Of a stretch of 54,215 nucleotides of DNA, positions 9,932 through 18,234 are shown one piece after another. Positions within the stretch are counted from its first letter, which is position 1. The number at the start of each line of letters is the position of its first letter. Both the position numbers and the translations under genes were made by a program. The notes under the pieces are model-generated. The model saw only the letters and a program-made list of their open reading frames with translations. It had not been told where the DNA came from and did not search any database. The stretch lies in assembly GCA_902774365.1 (NCBI GenBank), contig CACYHX010000025.1, forward strand, positions 1-54,215, read 5' to 3'. The stretch comes from an uncultured Bacteroidia bacterium. GTDB taxonomy: Bacteria > Bacteroidota > Bacteroidia > Bacteroidales > F082.

Positions 9932-10990
9932 ATGAAAAATATACGTTTTATCCTTTGTTTTGGTGTTTTAGTTGCTTGTTTTTACTCATGTAGCACTGAT
10001 GTGGATATTTATGCCGAATACAAAGATGTTCCAATCATTTATGCCATGCTTGATGCGCGTGCAGACACTAACTATGTCAAGATTACAAAGGCATTTTGTG
10101 GCACCGATGAAAACCCTATTAATGCGAACGAAGTGGCTTTGATTTATGATTCGAGCAATTATGATGAAAAGCTGGATGCCAGACTTTACGAATACGAAAG
10201 CACCTATGGCAATCATTACGAACCTACGCATCGCGAATTGGTTCTTGACACAATAACCATCCACAATAAGGAAGCGGGCGTGTTTTATTCGCCCGACCAA
10301 ATCCTCTATTACACTGCTGAGCCTCTTCTTACAGGCTCAAACCATCATAAATATAGGTATGAGCTTGTTGTCTCCAAACCGGATGGCGACACGGTCACGG
10401 CACTTACAACGATGGTGGGTAGCGAAGATTTTGCCATTGTGTCAGGAAACGTGAGTTTTCAAATGGAACAAACCGATGCGATGGGATCCATCCTTTTCAG
10501 GGCCGATGGCGCGGCGGGCGTGTATGAAGTTAAAATGCAGTTCAATTACCGCGAACACCATAGCGGCCAAGGAATCCTAAATAAGAGTGTCAGCCGGTCA
10601 TTTGGCACAAAGTCTTTATCTGAATTCACCAAAGTAGAGAGCACGGAAAACACTTATTATGAGAGTTATTCACTTAACTGGCTGTTCTCTGCGCTTGCCA
10701 GCGCCATAGGTGGCGACACGGTGGTCAACCCCAACAACCCCAACGTGGTCCGTTACATCGATGATTTTGTCGTTACCATCAGCGCTGCTGGCGACGATTT
10801 ATACTACTATTATCTTGCCAACGAATCCTTAGAGAGTAGCCTTGGAGGACCATTTACGGCCTATTCCAACATTGAGGGCGGCTATGGGCTTTTTTCTTCG
10901 CGAACCACCATCGAAAAGAGGTTGCGCCTTTCCTACAGGACCCAGCGAGACCTCTATGGGGAACAGTCATGGGGCTTTAGAGAACAATAA
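9932..10990 (+). CDS. Unrecognised lipoprotein, first of a tandem pair
   Basis: 352 residues from ATG 9932 (MKNIRFILCFGVLVACF, lipobox before the Cys in YSCSTDVD). I do not recognise the family. It shares long stretches with the next gene: STDVDIYAEYKDVPIIY, ADTNYVKI, PINANEVALI and LDTITIHNK are nearly the same in both. The protein is probably anchored in the outer membrane. Its predicted beta-rich, Tyr- and Asp-rich make-up suggests a surface or structural role, but that is inference. Codons are more AT-rich than in the neighbours. Promoter at 9902. Confidence 0.8.
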   Translation: MKNIRFILCFGVLVACFYSCSTDVDIYAEYKDVPIIYAMLDARADTNYVKITKAFCGTDENPINANEVALIYDSSNYDEKLDARLYEYESTYGNHYEPTHRELVLDTITIHNKEAGVFYSPDQILYYTAEPLLTGSNHHKYRYELVVSKPDGDTVTALTTMVGSEDFAIVSGNVSFQMEQTDAMGSILFRADGAAGVYEVKMQFNYREHHSGQGILNKSVSRSFGTKSLSEFTKVESTENTYYESYSLNWLFSALASAIGGDTVVNPNNPNVVRYIDDFVVTISAAGDDLYYYYLANESLESSLGGPFTAYSNIEGGYGLFSSRTTIEKRLRLSYRTQRDLYGEQSWGFREQ

Positions 10991-11026
10991 ATCTTGAGAA
11001 AAGAACGATAGTAGCAAAAAAAACAC

Positions 11027-11034
11027 TATTTTTG
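11027..11034 (+). promoter_or_regulatory. -7 promoter element (TATTTTTG)
   Basis: A perfect TAnnTTTG 24 bp before the ATG at 11059, so the second lipoprotein has its own promoter. Confidence 0.65.
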
Positions 11035-11058
11035 CCTCTTCTAATAACTAACCGAACA

Positions 11059-12102
11059 ATGAAAAAACTGTTTCTTTCCCTTTCCGTGCTGGCTTGCATG
11101 GCCATGTTCAACGCTTGCAGCACCGATGTGGAGCTTTATGCCGACTACAAGGACATCCCCGTGATTTATGGCTTGCTTGATGCCACGGCGGACACTAACT
11201 ATGTGAGAATCAATAGGGCTTTCTCCAGCAGCAACGACCATCCCATCAATGCCAACGAGGTGGCCTTGATTTCCGATTCGTGCAATTATCCCGGCAAACT
11301 GACCGCCTATTTGTTGGAATATAAGAATACCTATGGAAATGAATACTATCGCACAAGTAGGGCTCCGATATTTCTTGACACGATTACCATTCACAACAAG
11401 GACATGGGTATTTTCTATGCTCCCGAACAGAAGGTCTATTTCACTACCGAGCATTTTAACATAAACGTTCCCAATACCCGTTTTAAATACCGTTTGGAGG
11501 TCCTCAAAGACAATGACACTGTCAGTGCTGAGACAGGCTTGGTTGGGGGCGCTGATTTTAGAATTCTCACCGAGATGGCTTCATTTAGGTCGGACCCGAG
11601 CGACAATACAGCGAAGATAACCTTCAAGCAAGCCGAAAATGCCGTGTTTTATAACATTATCATGGTTTTCAATTACACGGAAAAGCATGGTAATGTTGTA
11701 GAAGCAAAACAGGTGAGATGGGATTTCGGTACCAAGAGCGCTGACGAGCTTGGTTATGAGGAAGGCTCCTATTCTATTTCATATACCCAAAATTCCTTGT
11801 TCGAGCTTCTTTCAGATGCTATTGGCAGCGATACGGTGGTCAATTCTAGTAATCCCCATGTGCAGCGTTATTTCGATACCTATCCCATTGACATCATGAT
11901 TGCCGCGGGAGGTGAAGAGCTGTACAATTACATTCAGGTGAACTCCGTTTCGGGCTATTCGCAGACGGTTCCTGACTATACCAATATTTATGGTGGTTAT
12001 GGCGTGTTCTCGTCGCGAGTCAACAAGACCAAGCAGATTAGGATCTCTAGTCGTACACAACTTGATTTGTATGACAAGCCTTGGGGTTTTGTTCAGCAGT
12101 AA
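11059..12102 (+). CDS. Unrecognised lipoprotein, second of a tandem pair
   Basis: 347 residues starting MKKLFLSLSVLACMAMFNAC, a lipoprotein signal with Cys20 as the modified residue. The longer frame from 11032 overlaps the promoter and is rejected. It is a clear paralogue of the gene just upstream over its whole length (STDVELYADYKDIPVIYG, ADTNYVRINRAF, PINANEVALI, and near the end YGGYGVFSSR against GYGLFSSR). No enzyme motif is visible. A tandem duplication followed by divergence is the simplest history. yicC follows after 24 bp and may be read through. Confidence 0.8.
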   Translation: MKKLFLSLSVLACMAMFNACSTDVELYADYKDIPVIYGLLDATADTNYVRINRAFSSSNDHPINANEVALISDSCNYPGKLTAYLLEYKNTYGNEYYRTSRAPIFLDTITIHNKDMGIFYAPEQKVYFTTEHFNINVPNTRFKYRLEVLKDNDTVSAETGLVGGADFRILTEMASFRSDPSDNTAKITFKQAENAVFYNIIMVFNYTEKHGNVVEAKQVRWDFGTKSADELGYEEGSYSISYTQNSLFELLSDAIGSDTVVNSSNPHVQRYFDTYPIDIMIAAGGEELYNYIQVNSVSGYSQTVPDYTNIYGGYGVFSSRVNKTKQIRISSRTQLDLYDKPWGFVQQ

Positions 12103-12126
12103 TTCATCAACTAACAATCGGTTTTT

Positions 12127-12999
12127 ATGATACGTTCCATGACAGGCTATGGCATAGCCGAGCAGACTTTCAACGAAAAGAAAATCGCCGTCGAAATCAA
12201 GACGTTGAACAGCAAACAATTGGACCTTCAAGTGAAGCTGCCCAATGAGTTGAGGTTCGCCGAACTGGATTTCCGCAACAGCATCGGCGCCAAGCTGCAG
12301 CGCGGCAAGGTCGACGTCGTGATTACGATTGCCGACACCGACTTGAGCCAGACCTACCACATCGATGCCGATATCGTGAAGGCCTACAAGGAACAGATTG
12401 AGCATATCTCATCCCAACTCTCGATAGCGCCTGCCAACGACATGGCCAGCATCCTGTTCAGGATGCCCGGCATCTTCAATGTGCCTGCCGAAAACTACGA
12501 CGAGGCCTTTGTCGCCAAGGTGGGCGAGACCCTCGACCAAGCTTTGGACATGGTGGACGGCTTCCGCATCCAGGAAGGCCAGACCTTGAAAAAGGACCTG
12601 CTGCATCGCGTGGAGCTGATCCTCGACCTCTTGAGTCAGGTGGAGCCATACGAAAAGAGCCGTCACGAGGTCATCAAGCAACGCATCACGAAGAACCTCG
12701 CCGATCTGACCACTTCGGGCCAGTACGACGAAAACCGCTTCGAGCAGGAGCTGATCTACTATCTTGAGAAGCTCGACATCACCGAAGAGAAGGTGCGTCT
12801 GCGTCAGCATTGCAACTACTTCAACGAGAGCTGCGACGACGACCAGGCGGGCAAGAAACTCGGCTTCATAGCCCAAGAGATGGGTCGCGAAATCAACACC
12901 TTAGGTTCGAAGGCCAACGAGGTGAACATCCAGAAAATCGTCGTCAAGATGAAGGATGAATTGGAGAAAATCAAGGAACAGGTATGTAATATTTTATAG
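12127..12999 (+). CDS. yicC: YicC-family endoribonuclease
   Basis: 290 residues, the usual length, beginning with the family hallmark MIRSMTGYG. The C-terminal half has the conserved DUF1732 part (EEKVRLRQHCNYF, GKKLGFIAQEMGREINTLGSKAN). E. coli YicC acts as an endoribonuclease that affects sRNA turnover; whether that holds here is inference. It is followed, after a 78-bp repeat-filled spacer, by gmk, which is a common yicC neighbour. Confidence 0.95.
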   Translation: MIRSMTGYGIAEQTFNEKKIAVEIKTLNSKQLDLQVKLPNELRFAELDFRNSIGAKLQRGKVDVVITIADTDLSQTYHIDADIVKAYKEQIEHISSQLSIAPANDMASILFRMPGIFNVPAENYDEAFVAKVGETLDQALDMVDGFRIQEGQTLKKDLLHRVELILDLLSQVEPYEKSRHEVIKQRITKNLADLTTSGQYDENRFEQELIYYLEKLDITEEKVRLRQHCNYFNESCDDDQAGKKLGFIAQEMGREINTLGSKANEVNIQKIVVKMKDELEKIKEQVCNIL

Positions 13000-13066
13000 C
13001 TATCAGCTATCAGCCGTCAGCGGTCAGCAATTGCTGATGCTGATAGCTGACGGCTGACTGCTGAAA
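12999..13066. repeat. Array of CAGCnnT words folding back on itself
   Basis: Between yicC and gmk, 7-bp words CAGCTAT, CAGCCGT, CAGCGGT and CAGCAAT run up to a perfect 14-bp palindrome (TCAGCAATTGCTGA, 13024-13037). The same words then return on the other strand. Pairable blocks include 13011-13020 with 13047-13056. Confidence 0.8.
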
Positions 13067-13077
13067 GCAAAAAAAAC

Positions 13078-13656
13078 ATGACTATGAAAGGAAAACTTCT
13101 CATCTTCAGCGCGCCCTCAGGATCGGGCAAAACCACCTTGTTGAACCATGTCATGGCCAACATCCCCGAGATGGCTTTCTCGGTGTCGGCCACCACACGT
13201 CCGCCCCGCGGCGAAGAATTGAACGGTCGAGAGTATTATTTCCTCACGATGGAAGACTTCAAGCAGCGCGTCGAAAATGGTGAGTTCCTCGAATGGGAAG
13301 AGGTATATCCCGGCCGTTGCTACGGCACTCTGCTCTCCGTGGTGGCACAGATGCAGGAAGAGGGCAAGCATGTGGCCTTCGACGTCGACGTCTGTGGTGG
13401 TGTCAATATCAAGCACCATTATGGTGACCAGGCTTTGTCGGTGTTCATCCAAGCACCTTCTATCGAGGTGTTGCGCGAACGTCTTATCAATCGTCAGACC
13501 GACTCGATGGAAGAAATCGAGAAACGTCTTGCCAAGGCCGCTTGGGAGATGGAGTTCGCCCAAGGCAAGTTCGACCGCACCGTCATCAACGATGACCTTG
13601 ACACCGCCAAGCGTGAGATCCTCGAAGTGGTTAAAGCTTTTCTTGAGGAAGAATGA
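13078..13656 (+). CDS. gmk: Guanylate kinase
   Basis: 192 residues. It phosphorylates GMP to GDP in the cytosol. The P-loop is at the N terminus (SAPSGSGKTTL), followed by the GMP-binding region (SATTRPPRGEELNGREYYF) and the lid/arginine region (RLINRQTDSMEEIEKRL). ATG 13078 or the second ATG two codons later may be the start. The stop overlaps the nadD start (ATGA at 13653-13656), so the two are translationally coupled. Confidence 0.97.
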   Translation: MTMKGKLLIFSAPSGSGKTTLLNHVMANIPEMAFSVSATTRPPRGEELNGREYYFLTMEDFKQRVENGEFLEWEEVYPGRCYGTLLSVVAQMQEEGKHVAFDVDVCGGVNIKHHYGDQALSVFIQAPSIEVLRERLINRQTDSMEEIEKRLAKAAWEMEFAQGKFDRTVINDDLDTAKREILEVVKAFLEEE

Positions 13657-14228
13657 AAAAAGTCGGCATCTACTCTGGTTCCTTCAACCCCATTCATCAC
13701 GGTCATGTGATGCTGGCTAATTATCTGGTCGAGTTCTCCGACTTGGATGAACTGTGGTTTGTTGTGACGCCGCAAAACCCCTTGAAGAACAAGGAGGACC
13801 TGCTCGACGACGACGAGCGCCTGAAGATGGTACAGCTGGCCGTGGGTGACGACCCGCGCTTTTTTGTCAGCGACGTCGAGATGCATCTGCCCACACCGTC
13901 CTATACCATTAATACATTGGCGGCCCTGTTGGAACAGTATCCTGACTGCGAGTTCGTGTTTATCTGTGGCATGGACAGCCTGCAAAACCTGAAAAACTGG
14001 CGCGAGTACCAGAAAATCCTAGACAATTACGAGTTGTTGGTCTTTCCGCGCGAGGGTTATGATGGCGGCGAGCTGGCCAATTACCCTTCGGTGAATATCC
14101 TGAAAACCCCGATTTTGGAGATTTCTTCAACCTTCATCCGCCACAGCATAAAGGAAGGACGGGATGTGCGGCATTTTGTGCCCGAAAAGGTGTTTCAATA
14201 CATACAGGAACACCATTTTTACGAATAA
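13653..14228 (+). CDS. nadD: Nicotinate-nucleotide adenylyltransferase
   Basis: 191 residues. It adenylates nicotinate mononucleotide in NAD synthesis. The nucleotidyltransferase signature is GSFNPIHHGHV at residues 9-19, and the ISSTFIR motif is near the C terminus. It overlaps gmk by 4 bp. It is convergent with the minus-strand gene ending at 14288. Confidence 0.96.
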   Translation: MKKVGIYSGSFNPIHHGHVMLANYLVEFSDLDELWFVVTPQNPLKNKEDLLDDDERLKMVQLAVGDDPRFFVSDVEMHLPTPSYTINTLAALLEQYPDCEFVFICGMDSLQNLKNWREYQKILDNYELLVFPREGYDGGELANYPSVNILKTPILEISSTFIRHSIKEGRDVRHFVPEKVFQYIQEHHFYE

Positions 14229-14239
14229 CATTTAGGGTT

Positions 14240-14279
14240 GTCGCAACGCGGCAGCCGTTCAGTCGCAATGCGGCAGCCG
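14240..14279. repeat. 18-bp direct repeat between convergent genes
   Basis: GTCGCAACGCGGCAGCCG (14240-14257) and GTCGCAATGCGGCAGCCG (14262-14279) differ at one base and sit 22 bp apart. They fill most of the 59-bp gap between nadD and the barrel-protein gene. No T-tract terminator is seen here. Confidence 0.8.
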
Positions 14280-14287
14280 ATAATCGT

Positions 14288-17200
14288 TTAGAAATCCAGA
14301 TTGAACGAAAAATAGAACCTCGGTTTGTTGCTGATATGGCCGTCTTCAACGCCCCAAGCCACATCGCCTCTAATGAAATAGCCTAACAAGGTGGTGCGTA
14401 GTCCCACGCCGATGCCGCCCACCCATGGGTTTTTCATCTCGGTAACGCTGATGTCGAGGCTGCCATCGGTGATGTAATGGTTGAAGAGGGAGTTGGTAGG
14501 CGCATAGGGGTTCCAGCCAGTCCAGGCCGTGCCTACGTCGCCGAAAGCCACAATTTGGAAGTCCCTGATGAACTGCAGGTTGATGGGACGATCCATGAAG
14601 TAGCTGAACAAGGGGAAGCGCAATTCGCTGTTGAGCACCACGAAGTTGTTGCCGTTGCGGATGTTTTGCTGGAAACCGCGCATGTTGGTGGCCAAGGTCT
14701 GGTAGGCGTAGTTTTGCTCGTAGTCGACGGGCGTGCCGTTGTTGAACGAGGCGAAGATCCAGTTGTCGACGCCACCCATGTAATAGATGAGTTTGTTTTG
14801 CCCAAACGAGGTGCTGCCTGCGATGCGGTTGGCCCAGATGAAGTTGCGGCTGATGCGGGTGTAATGGCGGTAGTCGAAGCCCGCCACCACCAAATTGGCG
14901 GTGTTTCTCGCGATTTTCTGGTGATATTCGGCGAAGATTTTACCGCGTGCCCCCACACGCAGGTTGGTGCCGATTTTCTTTGAGTTGTCGTAGACCAGCT
15001 CGGCGCGCAACCCGCCCCAGTTTACGTAAATGTCCTTGTCGGCAAGGCTGTAGTCGTCGACGGCCAGGTTGACCCTGTGGTCGAGGCGGTAGATGACCGT
15101 ACCTCTTAAGCTTAGGATTTCGCTGAAAGGATAGCTTAGCGTGTAGAAACCTTCGTTGGTGAAGGTGCGGTAGTAATATCCTGAGTAGTCGTCGGTGACA
15201 TAGCGGTGCAAGGTGAGGCTCTTGTCGAGTCGTTTGCTGAAGTCGCTGAAACGTAACATGTACTCGTTGTTGACGAGGCTGGTGTTGAGTTTCACGCCAA
15301 GTTCGATTTTGTAGTCTTCCATCAGGTCTTTCAGTTGGGTGCCGAGGAAGACATTGAGGCCTTGGTGAAGATAAATGGGGGAGTTGCCGCCGGTGAAAGG
15401 CTGGTAACTATAGTTCATGCTAGTGAAATCGATTTGGGTCATCAGCTGGTCGGTATAAAGCTCCACGTAGTAGTTGTTGGGGCGTTCGATGGTGTCTTTG
15501 GGCCGTGGCTTTGGCGCGGGGCCGTTGCCTTGTTGCACGACCTGCGTCGAGTCGTCGCCCAAGGCCCCCGCTATCTGCCGTTTGCGCCTGGCATAGCGGT
15601 AGCTGGACGAGAAACGGTGCTTCGAGATGGGCTCGATGATTGTGTCTTTTTCCTTTTGGATTAGTTCGGTTAGAAGCCTCTTTTGCGCGTAGGGGCTCAT
15701 CTGGCCGATGTTTTCCTCGTGGCCACGCAGGATGGGCGACATGAAGATTTTCTCCCCGTTTTTGTCAGCCATCAGCAGGGCGGCCTTGTGGTCGCGGGGC
15801 ATGTAGGAATAGTCGATGATGTTGGCAGCGTAATCCGTGAGTTGTTCTTTCTTGGCGAAATAGCGGTAATGGACGATGGTGTCGATATGACTGATGGCGC
15901 TGTCAAAGCGTATCTGGTAGAGGTTATAGTAACCGCTGGTGTCGTTGAGGTAGAGCATGCTACCGTCTTTCAGCGGCTCGGGCATGATGCTGTTGGAGAA
16001 GCGTTGCTGCGTCAGGTTCTGGAGCACATAGTCTTTGGTGCTGTAGTTGTAGGCGAAGAGGTCGAACTGCTTGTTTTGGAAGCCGATTTTGTCATCGACC
16101 TTCAGGGTGTCGTTGTCGCGATTCGAGCTGAACACGATTTGGTGGTCGTCGTAGGTGAAGACGGGGTTGAGGTCGGTGTGGTAGTCGTTGGTGATCTGCT
16201 CCAAAGTGTTGGAAAACAGGTTGTAGACATAGATGTCGGGCTTACCCATGCGTGTGCCAGCGAGCACGATTTTACGGCTCTTGTGGGCGTATGAGAAGGC
16301 GCTGACCTTTTGGAAGTCAAAGAGATAGGTGCTGGCTTGCTTGCCGCTTTTGACATCTAGGTTATAGAGCTGGATTTTACCTTTCTCTTCAATGATGAAC
16401 GACAGGATTTCGCTGTTGGGATGCCAGGCCAAGAGCGGGAAGCTGGTGTCGATGTTCTCGTCGGAGTGGTAGCCGGCCTTATAAAGCTGTTGCCGCTTGC
16501 CTGTCTGAAGGTCTTCGAGCCACAGGCGTATCTTGCCTTCGTCGTTGCTGACGTAGGCGATGTGCTTGCCGTTCGGGCTGATGCTGGGTTGCGTGAAGGT
16601 GCGGTACTTCTTGTATTTCAGCTTCATCAGGTCGGTGGGCTGCTTGGCCATGATGGTCTCGTAGCGTGCCTTGTAGTAGGCGTACCATTCTTCCACCAGG
16701 TTCTTGTATTCCTTGCCAGTGACGTAAAGCAGCGCCCTTCTGACATTCTTGGTGTTTTCGGCCAACGTCAAGATATCGTTGAATGCCTTGCTGCCATATT
16801 TTTCATCGATGAAATTCCAAAATGAGTATCCTGCAACCGCGGCGTCTTCGTCGTGCAGATGGTTGATTTTCTTGTAGGTGCCGGAGGTGATGCCTCGTTG
16901 CAGCTGGCTTTCCTTGTAGCTATCCCAGTTGCCTGCGATGAAGGCCACCAAGCCGTCGCGAAACCACTGAGGAATGTCGTAGCGGTAGGAGTTGCGGATT
17001 TGTGAACCTATGCTGATGCCATTCATCACCTGGCTGAAGAGCAGGCGGACGATGCCCTCGCGAATCTGGGCCTCGAAGTGGGTGTAGTCGCCGTCGAAGT
17101 AAAGAATGACTTTCGAGCCGATGATCTTGGTGATGCCGCCCGTGTTTCCGTTTTCTTCGTCGTCGAGGTTGATGTTGCTCTGTTTGAAGTCGCCCATGCT

Positions 17201-17491
17201 GTTGAACACGATGAACTGGATCTTTTTGCTGAAGCGGCTGTTGAGACGGTCTTCAAGTTGCGGGATCTGGTATTTGGCGTAGGCTTGCGCATAACGGGCA
17301 AGGTCGTCACCGCCTTGGTAGAAATACACGTCGAAGTTGTCGTTCCTGTAATACGACCAATGGAAGTCGCCCCACTGCACGCGGTTCTTGCCGAAAGGCA
17401 TGTTCATGCCGTTGTAAAACTGGGCATGGGACAGCGGCGCCAGGGCAAATAGCAGCAGAAACAGGATGGTGTATTTCGTTTTCGGCAACAT
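14288..17491 (-). CDS. Peptidase-MA-like / TolB-propeller / outer-membrane barrel protein
   Basis: 1067 residues from ATG 17491 (MLPKTKYTILFLLLFALAPL, signal ending SHAQ). An in-frame ATG at 17512 lies in the promoter and is rejected. Residues ~25-280 look like a gluzincin/peptidase-MA domain, but the place of HExxH reads REGIVRLLFS, so no zinc site is seen and it is probably inactive. Residues ~290-620 are a WD40/TolB-like propeller (ISPNGKHIAYVSNDEGKI). The last ~350 residues look like a BamA/Omp85-type beta barrel and end in Phe (FYFSFNLDF). Such fusions occur in Bacteroidota with unclear function. It stands alone, convergent with nadD and divergent from the MBL gene. Confidence 0.8.
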   Translation of the reverse strand: MLPKTKYTILFLLLFALAPLSHAQFYNGMNMPFGKNRVQWGDFHWSYYRNDNFDVYFYQGGDDLARYAQAYAKYQIPQLEDRLNSRFSKKIQFIVFNSMGDFKQSNINLDDEENGNTGGITKIIGSKVILYFDGDYTHFEAQIREGIVRLLFSQVMNGISIGSQIRNSYRYDIPQWFRDGLVAFIAGNWDSYKESQLQRGITSGTYKKINHLHDEDAAVAGYSFWNFIDEKYGSKAFNDILTLAENTKNVRRALLYVTGKEYKNLVEEWYAYYKARYETIMAKQPTDLMKLKYKKYRTFTQPSISPNGKHIAYVSNDEGKIRLWLEDLQTGKRQQLYKAGYHSDENIDTSFPLLAWHPNSEILSFIIEEKGKIQLYNLDVKSGKQASTYLFDFQKVSAFSYAHKSRKIVLAGTRMGKPDIYVYNLFSNTLEQITNDYHTDLNPVFTYDDHQIVFSSNRDNDTLKVDDKIGFQNKQFDLFAYNYSTKDYVLQNLTQQRFSNSIMPEPLKDGSMLYLNDTSGYYNLYQIRFDSAISHIDTIVHYRYFAKKEQLTDYAANIIDYSYMPRDHKAALLMADKNGEKIFMSPILRGHEENIGQMSPYAQKRLLTELIQKEKDTIIEPISKHRFSSSYRYARRKRQIAGALGDDSTQVVQQGNGPAPKPRPKDTIERPNNYYVELYTDQLMTQIDFTSMNYSYQPFTGGNSPIYLHQGLNVFLGTQLKDLMEDYKIELGVKLNTSLVNNEYMLRFSDFSKRLDKSLTLHRYVTDDYSGYYYRTFTNEGFYTLSYPFSEILSLRGTVIYRLDHRVNLAVDDYSLADKDIYVNWGGLRAELVYDNSKKIGTNLRVGARGKIFAEYHQKIARNTANLVVAGFDYRHYTRISRNFIWANRIAGSTSFGQNKLIYYMGGVDNWIFASFNNGTPVDYEQNYAYQTLATNMRGFQQNIRNGNNFVVLNSELRFPLFSYFMDRPINLQFIRDFQIVAFGDVGTAWTGWNPYAPTNSLFNHYITDGSLDISVTEMKNPWVGGIGVGLRTTLLGYFIRGDVAWGVEDGHISNKPRFYFSFNLDF

Positions 17492-17509
17492 GAATACCAA
17501 ATTAGCGGA

Positions 17510-17517
17510 CAAAGATA
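17510..17517 (-). promoter_or_regulatory. -7 promoter element (TATCTTTG)
   Basis: A perfect TAnnTTTG on the minus strand, 19 bp before the ATG at 17491. It overlaps the alternative ATG at 17512 and so decides the start. Confidence 0.65.
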
Positions 17518-17550
17518 GGCAAAATCTTTAGAATACTGCGGAAAAATCCT

Positions 17551-17558
17551 TACCTTTG
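17551..17558 (+). promoter_or_regulatory. -7 promoter element (TACCTTTG)
   Basis: A perfect TAnnTTTG 17 bp before the MBL start at 17576, divergent from the promoter at 17510-17517. Confidence 0.7.
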
Positions 17559-17575
17559 CACCGAAAAACATCGTT

Positions 17576-18217
17576 ATGCTTAAACTTGATTCTTTCGTTT
17601 TCAATCCCTTCGCGGAAAACACCTATGTCGTTTACGACGACGACACCAAGGAATGTGTCATCATTGACCCGGGCTGCTCCACTGCGGGCGAAGAGAATGA
17701 ACTCTTCGGCTTCATCGACAGTCATCGCCTCAAGCCGTTGATGGCCATCAACACGCACGGCCACATCGACCATATTGTAGGCAACACGGCAGTGAAAAAG
17801 CGTTACGGCATCCCCGTGGCGGCGCATCCCGATGTGAAAGACGACTTCTTGCGTTCGCGTCAGCAGGCGCAATTGTTTGGGATGTCGTTTATGGGTGAAG
17901 GCGAGCTGCCTGACCGCGACCTTGAGGACGGCGAAGTCATCAAGGTGGGAGAGAGCACCTTGGAGGTCATCAGCACGCCGGGCCATGCCATGGGCAGCAT
18001 CAGCCTCTACGCCGAAATCGATGGGTGGGTCTTCACCGGTGACGCGCTCTTCTGCCGCAGCATTGGCCGCACCGATTTTCCCGGAGGCAACTACGAGCAG
18101 CTCCGCACCAACATCATCGAGCGCTTGTTCCATCTGCCCGACGACACCGAGGTCTACTCCGGCCATGGCGAAAGCACTACAATATTTGATGAAAGAAAAT
18201 ACAATATGTTTCTATAG
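17576..18217 (+). CDS. Metallo-beta-lactamase-fold hydrolase (glyoxalase II-like)
   Basis: 213 residues, the length of small cytosolic MBL hydrolases. The metal-binding motif THGHIDH is followed by a later His in STPGHAMGSI, an Asp in FTGDALF and a final His in SGHGEST. This spacing fits the glyoxalase II-like/YcbL group, which hydrolyses thioesters or related substrates. The true substrate is unknown. The TPR membrane protein begins 17 bp downstream and is probably cotranscribed. Confidence 0.9.
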   Translation: MLKLDSFVFNPFAENTYVVYDDDTKECVIIDPGCSTAGEENELFGFIDSHRLKPLMAINTHGHIDHIVGNTAVKKRYGIPVAAHPDVKDDFLRSRQQAQLFGMSFMGEGELPDRDLEDGEVIKVGESTLEVISTPGHAMGSISLYAEIDGWVFTGDALFCRSIGRTDFPGGNYEQLRTNIIERLFHLPDDTEVYSGHGESTTIFDERKYNMFL

Positions 18218-18234
18218 TTAGCGATTGGCATTTA

